Source: Phycicoccus sonneratiae (GTDB taxonomy: Bacteria; Actinomycetota; Actinomycetes; Actinomycetales; Dermatophilaceae). From it: 64,000 bases of DNA. The notes beneath the pieces are model-generated. The model did not search any database. It was given only the letters and a program-made list of their open reading frames with translations, and was not told where the DNA came from. This document shows, in pieces, positions 50,502 to 59,563 of the stretch (position 1 is the first letter of the stretch; the number at the start of each line of letters is the position of its first letter). The position numbers were made by a program, and so were the translations under genes. Where the stretch lies: positions 124,001 through 188,000 of the forward strand of contig NZ_JAFDVD010000003.1 of NCBI RefSeq assembly GCF_016887965.1, in the 5' to 3' direction.

Positions 50502-53054
50502 GTGCCCGGCACGAACCTCACCCGCGACGAGGCCGCGGCGCGCGCCGCCCTCGTCACCGTCGACACCCACGACGTCGTCCTCGACGTGACGCGCGGCCCG
50601 GAGACGTTCGCGACGACGAGCACCATCCGCTTCACCTGCAGCACGCCCGGCGCCGAGACCTTCCTCGACTTCGTCGGCGCCTCGGTCGAGCAGGTCACGG
50701 TCAACGGCACCGACCTCGACGCCGCGGCGTCGTTCTCCGACAGCCGGATCCGGCTCACCGGCCTGGCGGCCGACAACGAGGTCGTCGTGCGCGCCACCGG
50801 TCGGTTCACCAACACCGGCGAGGGCCTGCACCGCTTCGTCGACCCCGTCGACGACGAGGTCTACCTCTACACGCAGTTCGAGGTGCCGGACAGCCGCCGG
50901 ATGTACCCGGTCTTCGAGCAGCCCGACCTCAAGGCCGCGTTCGCGTTCACGGTCACCGCCCCCGCCCACTGGCAGGTGGTGTCGAACTCCCCCACGCCCG
51001 AGCCGTCGCCGGCCGGCGAGGGCAGCGCGACGTGGGCCTTCGAGCGCACCCCGCGCATCTCGAGCTACATCACCGCGATGGTCGCCGGGCCCTACGACGT
51101 CGTCCGCGACTCGGTGTCGACGCGCGGGGGCGAGGTCCCCCTCGGCATCTTCTGCCGGAAGTCGCTCACGCCGTACCTCGACGCCGACAACCTCTTCGCG
51201 CTGACGAAGAAGGGCTTCGCGTTCTTCGAGGAGGAGTTCGACTGCGCGTACCCCTTCGCGAAGTACGACCAGCTGTTCACGCCGGAGTACAACGCCGGCG
51301 CGATGGAGAACGCCGGCTGCGTCACCATCGCCGAGATCTACGTCTTCCGGTCCAAGGTCACCGAGGCCCTCGTCGAGCGGCGCGCGCTCACCGTGCTCCA
51401 CGAGCTCGCCCACATGTGGTTCGGCGACCTCGTGACGATGCGCTGGTGGAACGACCTGTGGCTCAACGAGTCCTTCGCCGAGTGGGCCTCCACCACGTGC
51501 CAGGCCGAGGCCACCGAGTGGACCGACGCGTGGACCACGTTCGGCACCTACGAGAAGGACTGGGCCTACCGCCAGGACCAGCTCTCGACGACGCACCCGA
51601 TCGTCGCCGAGATCGCCGACCTGCGCGACGTCGAGGTCAACTTCGACGGCATCACCTACGCCAAGGGCGCCTCGGTGCTCAAGCAGCTCGTCGCCTACGT
51701 CGGTCGCGACGCCTTCCGCGAGGGCCTGCGCACGTACTTCCGCAAGCACAAGTGGGGCAACACGACCCTCGACGACCTGCTCGTCGAGCTCGAGGCCACC
51801 TCCGGGCGCGACCTGCGCACCTGGTCGCAACTCTGGCTCGAGACCGCCGGCGTCAACACGCTGCGCCCGGTCGTCGAGGTCGACGACCGCGGCCTCGTCA
51901 CCTCGGCGGTCATCGAGCAGACCCACGCCGAGGGGTACGCCACGCTGCGTCCGCACCGGCTCGGGGTCGGCCTCTACGAGGTCCGCGACGGCGCGCTGCA
52001 CCGCACCGACCTGCTCGAGGTCGACGTCGACGGCGAGCGCACCGAGGTGCCCGCCCTCGTCGGCCGCGAGCAGCCGGACCTGCTGCTCGTCAACGACGAC
52101 GACCTCGCCTACGCCAAGATCCGCCTCGACGAGCGCTCGCTCGCGACCGCGCTGGCCCACCCGCGGGGCTTCACCTCCTCGCTCCCCCGTGCCCTCGTCC
52201 TCGCCTCCGCCTGGGACATGACGCGTGACGCCGAGATGGGCGCCCGCTCGTTCGCCCACCTCGTGCTCGCCAGCCTGCCGGGCGAGTCCGACTCCACCCT
52301 GCTGCGCACGCTCATCCTCCAGCTGCGCACGGCTGTGCTCGCGTACACCGCTCCGGCACATCGCGACTCGACCCGCGCCGCCACCCGAGACCGCCTCTGG
52401 GAGATCGCCCGCGACGCCGAGCCGGGCAGCGACGCCCAGCTGCAGCTCGTCACCGCCGCCGCCGGGATGACGACCGCCGGCGACGACCCGTCGACGCTGC
52501 GCGGCCTGCTCGACGGCACCGAGGTGCTCGAGGGCCTCGACGTCGACTTCGAGATGCGCTGGACCCTGCTGACGGCGCTGGCCGCCGCGGGCGCGGCCAC
52601 CGAGGACGAGATCGACGCCGAGCGGGCCCGGGAGGACACCGCCACCGGCCGCGAGCGCGCGGCGAAGGCGCTCGCCTCCGTCCCGACCGCCGAGGCCAAG
52701 GAGCGGGCGTGGCGCGAGGCGGTCGAGGAGACCGGCAAGCCGAACGCCGTCGTCGACGCCATCGGGCTCGGGTTCGCCCGTGGCGCAACGCCTCCCGAGC
52801 TGCTGCGCCCCTTCGTCGAGCGCTACGTCACGATGCTCGACACGGTCGAGGACAAGGGCTCGCACGCCCTCGTCGAGGGCATCGTCCTCGGCTTCTACCC
52901 CTTCCCCGTCGTCGATGCCGGCCTGCTCGAGGCCACCCAGGCCTGGCTCGACGCCAACCCCGACCGCCCTGCCGCGCTGCGCCGCCTCGTCGCCGAGAAC
53001 CGCGACCCGGTGGCGCGCGCGCTCGCCGCCCAGGAGCGCGATGCCCGTGACTGA
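50502..53054 (+). CDS. pepN: aminopeptidase N (M1 family)
   Basis: An 850-residue zinc aminopeptidase that removes N-terminal residues from peptides in the cytoplasm. The zinc site is HELAHMWFGD (His300, His304) with Glu323 in NESFAE, the substrate-binding GAMEN motif is in AGAMENAG, and the C-terminal helical domain (ERAP1-like) is complete. GTG 50502 follows CAGGAGA. It overlaps the MscS gene by 14 nt, which continues the transcript. Confidence 0.95.
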   Translation: MPGTNLTRDEAAARAALVTVDTHDVVLDVTRGPETFATTSTIRFTCSTPGAETFLDFVGASVEQVTVNGTDLDAAASFSDSRIRLTGLAADNEVVVRATGRFTNTGEGLHRFVDPVDDEVYLYTQFEVPDSRRMYPVFEQPDLKAAFAFTVTAPAHWQVVSNSPTPEPSPAGEGSATWAFERTPRISSYITAMVAGPYDVVRDSVSTRGGEVPLGIFCRKSLTPYLDADNLFALTKKGFAFFEEEFDCAYPFAKYDQLFTPEYNAGAMENAGCVTIAEIYVFRSKVTEALVERRALTVLHELAHMWFGDLVTMRWWNDLWLNESFAEWASTTCQAEATEWTDAWTTFGTYEKDWAYRQDQLSTTHPIVAEIADLRDVEVNFDGITYAKGASVLKQLVAYVGRDAFREGLRTYFRKHKWGNTTLDDLLVELEATSGRDLRTWSQLWLETAGVNTLRPVVEVDDRGLVTSAVIEQTHAEGYATLRPHRLGVGLYEVRDGALHRTDLLEVDVDGERTEVPALVGREQPDLLLVNDDDLAYAKIRLDERSLATALAHPRGFTSSLPRALVLASAWDMTRDAEMGARSFAHLVLASLPGESDSTLLRTLILQLRTAVLAYTAPAHRDSTRAATRDRLWEIARDAEPGSDAQLQLVTAAAGMTTAGDDPSTLRGLLDGTEVLEGLDVDFEMRWTLLTALAAAGAATEDEIDAERAREDTATGRERAAKALASVPTAEAKERAWREAVEETGKPNAVVDAIGLGFARGATPPELLRPFVERYVTMLDTVEDKGSHALVEGIVLGFYPFPVVDAGLLEATQAWLDANPDRPAALRRLVAENRDPVARALAAQERDARD

Positions 53055-53994
53055 CGCCCTCCCCGCCCTCGACCTCTCGCTGCTCGACGCCGACGTCCTC
53101 GGTGACTACTGGACGCAGGCGCAGAAGTGGCTCCTGACGAGCGGGGTCAAGGTCCTCGTCGTCCTCCTGCTCGGGGCGCTCGCCCGGTGGGCGCTGCACC
53201 GGTTCATCGGCCGGGTCGTCACGACGATGACCTCGCGCACGGCGGCCCGCATCGCGACGAGCGGCGGCGCCGGCCGGGTGCTGGCCACCGCCACGGGCCT
53301 GGCCAACGAGCGGCACCGCCAGCGGGTCGAGACGATGGGTTCGCTGCTGCGGAGCATCTCGACCTTCGTCGTCGGCCTCGTCACGGTCCTCACGGTGATG
53401 GCCGCCGTCGGGCTGCCGCTCGGGCCGCTGCTCGCCTCGGCCGGCGTCGGGGGCGTGGCCCTCGGCTTCGGCGCCCAGAGCCTCGTCAAGGACTTCCTCT
53501 CGGGCATCTTCATGATCTTCGAGGACCAGTACGGTGTCGGTGACGTCATCGACACCGGCGAGGCGATCGGCACCGTCGAGGAGGTCACCCTCCGGGTCAC
53601 GCGGCTGCGTGACGCCGACGGCATCACCTGGTACGTCCGGAACGGCGAGGTGGTCCGCATCGGGAACCGGTCCCAGGGCTACTCCGCGGCCTGGGTGGAC
53701 ATGCCGGTCTCCTACCGCGAGCCGGTCGACCGCGTGCTGGCCGTCGTCCGCGAGACCGCCGAGGCCTTCGGCACCGACCCGGAGTGGGAGCCCAAGATCG
53801 TCGAGCCGCCGACCGTGCTCGGCGTCGACGCCATCACGGGGCAGACCGTCACCGTGCGGGTGCTCGTCAAGTGCCTGCCCGGCGAGAACTTCGGCGTCCA
53901 GCGCGAGCTGCGGCTGCGGCTCAAGGACGCCCTCGACGCGGCGGGCATCCAGGGGCCGCCGCTGCCGCCGTTCGCCGGAGGGACGCACCCGTGA
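53041..53994 (+). CDS. mechanosensitive ion channel (MscS family)
   Basis: A 317-residue channel with an N-terminal helix (about 35-53), further transmembrane helices (about 103-125) and the pore helix region GPLLASAGVGGVALGFGAQSLVKDFLSGIFMIFEDQYGVGDVI, the MscS signature, followed by the cytoplasmic beta and alpha/beta domains (VRNGEVVRIGNRSQGYSAAWVD). It opens under membrane tension to release solutes. ATG 53041 follows CAGGAG, and the 3' end overlaps the globin gene (GTGA). Confidence 0.92.
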   Translation: MPVTDALPALDLSLLDADVLGDYWTQAQKWLLTSGVKVLVVLLLGALARWALHRFIGRVVTTMTSRTAARIATSGGAGRVLATATGLANERHRQRVETMGSLLRSISTFVVGLVTVLTVMAAVGLPLGPLLASAGVGGVALGFGAQSLVKDFLSGIFMIFEDQYGVGDVIDTGEAIGTVEEVTLRVTRLRDADGITWYVRNGEVVRIGNRSQGYSAAWVDMPVSYREPVDRVLAVVRETAEAFGTDPEWEPKIVEPPTVLGVDAITGQTVTVRVLVKCLPGENFGVQRELRLRLKDALDAAGIQGPPLPPFAGGTHP

Positions 53995-54389
53995 GCCTGT
54001 ACGAGGAGGTCGGTGGCGCACCGACGTTCGAGCGGCTCGTCGCCGCGTTCTACGAGGGCGTCGCCGCCGACGAGGCGCTGCGGGCGCTCTACCCGGAGGA
54101 GGACCTCGCGCCGGCCGAGCGCCGCCTGCGGATGTTCCTCACCCAGTACTTCGGCGGCCCGACCGACTACAGCCAGGAGCGCGGACACCCCCGGCTGCGG
54201 ATGCGCCACGCGCCGTTCCCGGTGACGCTCGACATGCGCGACCGGTGGATGCGGCACATGCTCGACGCCGTCGAGCGGGCCGGCATCCCCGAGCCGCAGG
54301 CCGAGCAGATGCGCGACTACTTCCTGCGTGCCGCGCACATGCTCGTCAACACCGACGACGGGCACGGGCACCCCCCGCTCACCCCGTGA
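53991..54389 (+). CDS. glbO: truncated haemoglobin, group II (GlbO-like)
   Basis: A 132-residue 2-on-2 globin. Tyr21 is at the B10 position, His73 in RMRHAPFPV is the proximal haem ligand (F8), Trp86 in RDRWMRHM is the G8 tryptophan that marks group II, and YFGGP precedes the E-F region. Group II globins bind O2 tightly and are linked to oxygen handling or peroxide chemistry. It overlaps the MscS gene by 4 nt. Confidence 0.93.
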   Translation: MSLYEEVGGAPTFERLVAAFYEGVAADEALRALYPEEDLAPAERRLRMFLTQYFGGPTDYSQERGHPRLRMRHAPFPVTLDMRDRWMRHMLDAVERAGIPEPQAEQMRDYFLRAAHMLVNTDDGHGHPPLTP

Positions 54390-54434
54390 ACTCGCCCCGC
54401 GTCTGATTTCGCCGCGGCCACCCGATGCGGAAGC

Positions 54435-56243
54435 ATGGGTCGGGTGACCCAGGACACCACGCCGACCCCGACCGCACCCGGCACCACCGTCCACCCCGCC
54501 GACTCCCCCGGCGCCCCGTGGTGGCACGACGCCGTCATCTACCAGGTGTACCCCCGCTCGTGGGCCGACGCCGACGGCGACGGCATCGGCGACCTCCCGG
54601 GCATCACCGCGCGCCTGCCCTACCTGCGCGACCTCGGCGTGGATGCGTTGTGGCTCAGCCCGTTCTACGTCTCCCCGATGAACGACGCGGGCTACGACGT
54701 CGCCGACTACCGCGACGTCGACCCGCGCTTCGGCACCCTCGCGGACGCCGACACCCTCATCACGACCGCCCACGACCTCGGGCTCAAGGTCGTCGTCGAC
54801 CTCGTGCCCAACCACACGAGCAGCGAGCACGCGTGGTTCCGGGCCGCCCTCGCCGCGGGCCCCGGCAGCCCCGAGCGCGACCGCTACGTCTTCCGGGACG
54901 GCAAGGGCCCGGACGGCGACGAGCCGCCGAACAACTGGCCCTCGGTCTTCGGCGGGCGCGGCTGGTCGCGGGTCACCGAGGCCGACGGCACCCCCGGCCA
55001 GTGGTACCTCCACATCTTCGACGTCACCCAGCCCGACCTGAACTGGGACAACCCCGAGGTCCGCGAGGAGCTCGAGTCGGTCCTGCGCTTCTGGTGCGAC
55101 CGGGGGGTCGACGGCTTCCGCGTCGACGTCGCCCACGGCCTCGTCAAGAAGGAGGGCCTGCCCGACTGGCACGGCCGGATGGGCGTCTTCGACGAGGTCG
55201 ACGCCGACGGAGGCCCGCTCGGCGTCGGTCACGACGCGCCCACGCTCGAGGGGCACGACGGCGCGCCCGTCCTCGACCACAACGCCACCGGCAACGCCCC
55301 GATGTGGGACCAGGACGGCGTCCACGAGATCTACCGGGCGTGGCGCAAGGTCCTCGACTCCTACGGCGAGCCCGACCGCATCCTCTGCGCCGAGGCGTGG
55401 GTCAAGCCCGAGACCCGGCTGGCCCGATACGTGCGCGGCGACGAGATGCACCAGGCCTTCAACTTCGACTTCCTCGACACGCACTGGGACGCCGCCGCCC
55501 TCACGGCGGTCGTCGAGTCCTCGCTGCGCTCCAACGATGCGGTCGGCGCCCCGACGACCTGGGTGCTCTCCAACCACGACGTCGTGCGGCACGCCACCCG
55601 GTTCGGGCTCGACCAGGACCAGCCGCGCACCAACGGCATCCGCGCCACCGACCCGCAGCCCGACGCCGCCCTCGGGCTGCGCCGCGCCCGCGCCGCCACC
55701 GCGCTGATGCTCGCCCTGCCCGGCGGGGCCTACCTCTACCAGGGCGAGGAGCTCGGCCTGCCCGAGCACACGACGATGCCCGACGACGTCCGCCAGGACC
55801 CCACGTACCTGCGCACCGACGGCGAGATCGCCGGGCGCGACGGCTGCCGCGTGCCGGTGCCGTGGGTCAAGGACGCGCCGAGCCTCGGCTTCGGCCCCGG
55901 CGACTCGCCGTGGCTGCCGCAGCCGGAGGCCTACGCCGACCTCGCCGTCGACCAGCAGGAGGGGGTCGAGGGCTCGACCCTCGAGCTCTACCGCACGCTG
56001 CTCTCGCTGCGCCGCTCGCTGCGCCTCGGCGCCCGGGCGCTGGCGTGGGACGCCCTCGCCGGTCCGCAGGTCGTCGCCTTCCGGGCGACCGCGGACGACG
56101 GTGACGAGCTCCTCGTCGTCACCAACACCGGCGGCGAGCCGGTCACCCTGCCCGCGGGCGAGGTGCTCGTCTCGTCGGCGCCGCTCGACGGCGGCCTGCT
56201 CCCCGGCGACACGACGGCCTGGGTGCGCCCCTCGGCGTCCTGA
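54435..56243 (+). CDS. alpha-glucosidase, GH13 family
   Basis: A 602-residue alpha-amylase-family enzyme of the oligo-1,6-/alpha-glucosidase group (WWHDAVIYQVYPRSWADADGDGIGDLPGI). Conserved GH13 blocks are VVVDLVPNHTS, GFRVDVAHG with the nucleophile Asp, a Glu acid/base in CAEAWV and LSNHD. It hydrolyses alpha-glucosidic links of maltose-type or isomaltose-type sugars; linkage preference cannot be read. ATG 54435 is used; GTG 54444 is also possible. No signal peptide, so it is cytoplasmic. The glycerophosphodiesterase starts 2 nt after the stop. Confidence 0.92.
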   Translation: MGRVTQDTTPTPTAPGTTVHPADSPGAPWWHDAVIYQVYPRSWADADGDGIGDLPGITARLPYLRDLGVDALWLSPFYVSPMNDAGYDVADYRDVDPRFGTLADADTLITTAHDLGLKVVVDLVPNHTSSEHAWFRAALAAGPGSPERDRYVFRDGKGPDGDEPPNNWPSVFGGRGWSRVTEADGTPGQWYLHIFDVTQPDLNWDNPEVREELESVLRFWCDRGVDGFRVDVAHGLVKKEGLPDWHGRMGVFDEVDADGGPLGVGHDAPTLEGHDGAPVLDHNATGNAPMWDQDGVHEIYRAWRKVLDSYGEPDRILCAEAWVKPETRLARYVRGDEMHQAFNFDFLDTHWDAAALTAVVESSLRSNDAVGAPTTWVLSNHDVVRHATRFGLDQDQPRTNGIRATDPQPDAALGLRRARAATALMLALPGGAYLYQGEELGLPEHTTMPDDVRQDPTYLRTDGEIAGRDGCRVPVPWVKDAPSLGFGPGDSPWLPQPEAYADLAVDQQEGVEGSTLELYRTLLSLRRSLRLGARALAWDALAGPQVVAFRATADDGDELLVVTNTGGEPVTLPAGEVLVSSAPLDGGLLPGDTTAWVRPSAS

Positions 56244-56245
56244 CC

Positions 56246-57064
56246 GTGCGCGCCGCCGACTTCGCGTACCTCTCGGCGCCGGGCCCGCTCGCGCTCGCCC
56301 ACCGCGGCGGGGCCAAGCTCGCCGAGAACGTCGGGCTCGAGAACACGCTCGTCGCCTTCGGTCGGGCCGTCGCGATGGGCTACCGGTACCTCGAGACCGA
56401 CGTCCACGCGACGAGCGACGGGCAGGTCGTCGCCTTCCACGACGTCGCCCTCGACCGCGTCACCGACGGCACCGGGCACATCGCCCGGCTGCCGTGGGCG
56501 CGGGTGCGTGAGGCCCGCGTCGGCGGCGTCGAGCCCGTCCCGCTGCTCGCCGACCTGCTCGAGGCGTTCCCGACGGCCCGGGTGAACATCGACGTCAAGG
56601 CCGACGACGCGCTGGCGCCGACGCTCGAGGTGATCCGCGCGCACGGGGCCACCGGGCGCGTGTGCATCGGGTCCTTCTCGCCGCGCCGGGTGCGGGCGGC
56701 CCGCCGGGCCCTCGGACCCGGCGTCGCGACGGCGGCCGGGCAGGTGGGGACCGCCCTGCTGCGCGTCTCCCCCGCGCTCGTGTCGCGCCTGCTGCACACC
56801 CCGGCGCCGGTCCTCCAGATCCCCGCCGAGCACCGCGTCGGCGGCCGCACCGTGACGCTCGTGACGCCCGGCCTCGTCCGGCGCGCGCACGGCCTCGGCA
56901 AGCAGGTCCACGTGTGGTTCCACGACTGGTCGCGCGAGGACGCCGACGAGTTCCACCGGCTGCTCGACCTCGGGGTCGACGGCCTCGTCGCCGACCGCAT
57001 CGACGTCCTGCGCGACGTGCTCGCCGAGCGGGGCCACCCCCTCACGCCCGGGTCGGAGGGCTAG
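56246..57064 (+). CDS. glycerophosphodiester phosphodiesterase
   Basis: A 272-residue GDPD TIM barrel that cleaves glycerophosphodiesters to glycerol-3-phosphate and an alcohol. LAHRGG and ENTLVAF carry the first catalytic His and the metal-binding Glu, YLETDVHATSDGQVVAFHD gives the metal-binding Glu/Asp and second His, and VNIDVKAD and VHVWFHD follow. GTG 56246 is 2 nt after the glucosidase stop. No signal peptide. Confidence 0.92.
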   Translation: MRAADFAYLSAPGPLALAHRGGAKLAENVGLENTLVAFGRAVAMGYRYLETDVHATSDGQVVAFHDVALDRVTDGTGHIARLPWARVREARVGGVEPVPLLADLLEAFPTARVNIDVKADDALAPTLEVIRAHGATGRVCIGSFSPRRVRAARRALGPGVATAAGQVGTALLRVSPALVSRLLHTPAPVLQIPAEHRVGGRTVTLVTPGLVRRAHGLGKQVHVWFHDWSREDADEFHRLLDLGVDGLVADRIDVLRDVLAERGHPLTPGSEG

Positions 57065-57074
57065 GGTGGCGGCG

Positions 57075-58460
57075 ATGCGGACCGACGCGACGGAGACGGC
57101 CGAGGGGCCCCTGAGCAGGCCGTACCTCGAGGTCACCCTCGCGGTCCTCGCGCTCGTGACGATCGTCGCCTTCGAGTCGATGGCCGTCTCCACCGCGATG
57201 CCCGCCGTGGCCCGCGAGCTCGACGCCGTCCGCTCCTACGGCTTCGCCTTCTCGGTGATGCTCACCGCCCAGCTGCTCGGCATCGTCCTCGCCGGCGTGT
57301 GGTCCGACCGCTCGGGCCCGCTGCCCGGCGCGGTCGTCGGGCAGGTCCTCCTCGCGGCCGGAGCGGCGACCTGCGGCTCGGCGACCCGCCTCGACGTCTT
57401 CCTCGTCGGGCGCGCCCTCACCGGGCTCGGCGGCGGGCTGCTCGTCGTCATGCTCTACGTCATCGCCGGCCGCGTGTACCCGGAGGGGATGCGACCCCGC
57501 CTCTTCACGTACATCTCCGCGGCGTGGGTCGTCCCCTCGCTCGCCGGGCCGCCGCTGTCGGCCTGGCTCACCGAGAACCTCTCGTGGCGCTGGGTGTTCT
57601 GGGGGGTCGTGGCGCCCGTCGTCGTCACGGTCTTCGCGCTCTCGCACGCGCAGCGGCGGGTCGACACCTCCGGGCTGCGCGAGGCGGTGTCCGGGCGTGA
57701 CCACCGCGCCCACGTGCGGGCCGCCTGGGCCGGGCTCGGTGTCGCGCTCGCGGCCGGGGCGCTCCAGTACGGCACCCACGAGCTCGTCTTCGCGTGGTCG
57801 CCCAAGACGGTCGTCGCGCTCGTCGGCCTCGCCGGGGTGGTGGCGGTGGCGCCGGTGCTCCTGCCGCGGGCGACCTGGGTCATGGGGGCCGGGCTGCCGA
57901 GCGTCATCCTCTCCCGGGCGCTGCTCTGCGCGGCGTTCTACGGCGGCATCACCTACGTCCCGCTCTTCCTCGCCGGCCAGCGCGGCGCGAGCCTCCAGGT
58001 GGCCGGTCTGGCGCTGGCCGTCGGCGCCGTGGGGTGGGCGGTCGGTGCCTGGTACCAGGGCCACGACGCGCTGCACCTGCCGCGGTACCGGCTCGTCGAG
58101 GTCGGCGGGCTGGTCCTGACCTTCGGGCTCATCTGGCTCTCGGTCGTCGCCTGGGCCAACCTGCCGGCCTGGCTGAGCGTGCTCGCGCTCCTGCTCGCCG
58201 GGCTGTCGATGGGCGCGGGGGTCACGACGACGACCATCCTCGCCCTCGAGCTGAGCCCGCTCGAGGAGCACGGCGAGGCGTCCTCGTCGATCCAGCTCGC
58301 CGACGTGCTCGGCAGCGTCCTCGGCATCGCCGGCGCCACCGCGGCCTTCGCGGCCGCGCACGACCCGGGGCAGGACAACGCCCTCTTCGGGGCGATCTTC
58401 CTCGGGCTGGCCCTCGTGGCCGCCGTCGTCGTCCCGGCGGGTCAGCGCATCAGGACGTGA
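57075..58460 (+). CDS. MFS transporter
   Basis: A 461-residue drug:H+ antiporter-type MFS protein with about 12 (possibly 14) helices. TM1 is LVTIVAFESMAVSTAMPAVARELD, motif A lies in GVWSDRSGPLPGAV and motif C-like GPPLSAWLTENLSWRWVFW is in TM5. Probably an exporter of unknown substrate. ATG 57075 is preferred over GTG 57066 because AGGGTGG is at a suitable distance. The last 19 nt overlap the convergent gene at 58442. Confidence 0.87.
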   Translation: MRTDATETAEGPLSRPYLEVTLAVLALVTIVAFESMAVSTAMPAVARELDAVRSYGFAFSVMLTAQLLGIVLAGVWSDRSGPLPGAVVGQVLLAAGAATCGSATRLDVFLVGRALTGLGGGLLVVMLYVIAGRVYPEGMRPRLFTYISAAWVVPSLAGPPLSAWLTENLSWRWVFWGVVAPVVVTVFALSHAQRRVDTSGLREAVSGRDHRAHVRAAWAGLGVALAAGALQYGTHELVFAWSPKTVVALVGLAGVVAVAPVLLPRATWVMGAGLPSVILSRALLCAAFYGGITYVPLFLAGQRGASLQVAGLALAVGAVGWAVGAWYQGHDALHLPRYRLVEVGGLVLTFGLIWLSVVAWANLPAWLSVLALLLAGLSMGAGVTTTTILALELSPLEEHGEASSSIQLADVLGSVLGIAGATAAFAAAHDPGQDNALFGAIFLGLALVAAVVVPAGQRIRT

Positions 58461-59062
58461 CCGCCGGCGCAGGTGAGGCGGGTCCAGCGGTTCGCGCGGA
58501 ACACCCGCACGGTGCTGCCCGGCGCGAGGAACCCGAGCGAGAACGCGGCGAAGGCCCCGCCGGCCCGGACGCCGCCGGCCGCCTCGCGGGCCCACACCCG
58601 GTCGCGGACGAACCCGGCCGCGGCACCGCGCTCGCGCACCGCCGCCCCGACCTCGACGAGGCCCGTGCGGGCCGAGTCGGCGAGCCCGTCGGCGGCGACC
58701 TCGCCGGCCGGCTCCCAGCCGGAGCGCGGCGGCGTGACCGCCGACCACGGCGCGAGCGCGCGGGTCGGCGGCAGCGAGAGGTCGCCGGTGCCGCCGTGGC
58801 GGGCGGTGCGGTCGGTGACCGCCCCGAGCGGGACGACGACGTCGCACGCGGCCGGCTCGGCGAGGGCGAAGGTCCGCAGCCCGAGGACCGTGCCCTCGGC
58901 GAGGATGCCGCTGCCCGGGAGCACGCCGACCCAGGCCGCGAGGACCTCCCCGGACGCCTGGAGGCGGATCGCCCCCTGCTCGTCGAGGGCGCGGGCGCGG
59001 GCGGCGTAGCGGCCGAGGTCGCCGAGCGCGGCGGCGTCGACGAGCCGGAGGACCTCGCTCAC
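58442..59062 (-). CDS. hypothetical protein
   Basis: A 206-residue cytoplasmic protein I do not recognise. It is Ala/Gly/Arg-rich and beta-containing, with GVLPGSGILAEGTVLGLRTFAL, DVVVPLGAVTDR and a C-terminal SLGFLAPGSTVRVFRANRWTRLTCAGGHVLM. No signal peptide or membrane helix is seen. GTG 59062 overlaps the thioesterase stop (GTGA), so it is translated with that gene. Its 3' end overlaps the convergent MFS gene. Confidence 0.75.
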   Translation of the reverse strand: MSEVLRLVDAAALGDLGRYAARARALDEQGAIRLQASGEVLAAWVGVLPGSGILAEGTVLGLRTFALAEPAACDVVVPLGAVTDRTARHGGTGDLSLPPTRALAPWSAVTPPRSGWEPAGEVAADGLADSARTGLVEVGAAVRERGAAAGFVRDRVWAREAAGGVRAGGAFAAFSLGFLAPGSTVRVFRANRWTRLTCAGGHVLMR

Positions 59063-59505
59063 CGGCCGGCCCGGCGGAAGGTGACGGGCTCGCCGACGTG
59101 GGCGGCGAGCGCCTCACGGGCCGCGGGCTCGAGGCGTCGCGGTCGGGCGCCGGCGAAGTCGTAGAGGGCCAGGCCGGTCTCGGCGACGGCGTAGGTGGCG
59201 TCGCCGACCGACGCCGGGTCGCGGACGACGTAGCCGAGGTCGAACCCCGCACCGTGCACCCGCGTGACCCACATGTCGACCTCGACCGGCTCGGGCCGGT
59301 AGGTGAGCGGGGCCCGGTACTCGATGACGTGCCGCGTGACGACGATGCCCTCGTCGAGCAGGGCCGGGCGGTCGGGGAACCACTCGCGGAAGCCGATGAC
59401 GCGGGCGTCCTCGAGGAGCCGGAGGTACTGCACGTTGTTGACGTGCCCGTAGGCGTCCATGTCGGACCAGCGCAGCGGGACGTCGACGACGTAGGGGTCG
59501 GCCAT
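59059..59505 (-). CDS. acyl-CoA thioesterase (4HBT hotdog family)
   Basis: A 148-residue hotdog-fold protein. The start VPLRWSDMDAYGHVNNVQYLRLLEDAR contains the catalytic Asp of the 4-hydroxybenzoyl-CoA thioesterase type, followed by VVTRHVIEYRAPLTYRPEPVEVDMWVTRV. It should release a fatty or aromatic acid from CoA. ATG 59505 is the start. It is the first gene of a two-gene unit with the hypothetical gene downstream and diverges from the serine hydrolase. Confidence 0.9.
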   Translation of the reverse strand: MADPYVVDVPLRWSDMDAYGHVNNVQYLRLLEDARVIGFREWFPDRPALLDEGIVVTRHVIEYRAPLTYRPEPVEVDMWVTRVHGAGFDLGYVVRDPASVGDATYAVAETGLALYDFAGARPRRLEPAAREALAAHVGEPVTFRRAGR

Positions 59506-59563
59506 GGGGCCATCCTCGCAGCCGCCACAGCGGACGCGCAGCGGGCGGTCCTAGGGTGACCCG

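Noticed and set aside
57066-59528. Long open frames on the minus strand opposite the MFS and hypothetical genes
   Set aside because: They are GC-rich shadow frames full of Arg/Pro/Ala with no domain signal, while the opposite strand encodes clear membrane and enzyme families.
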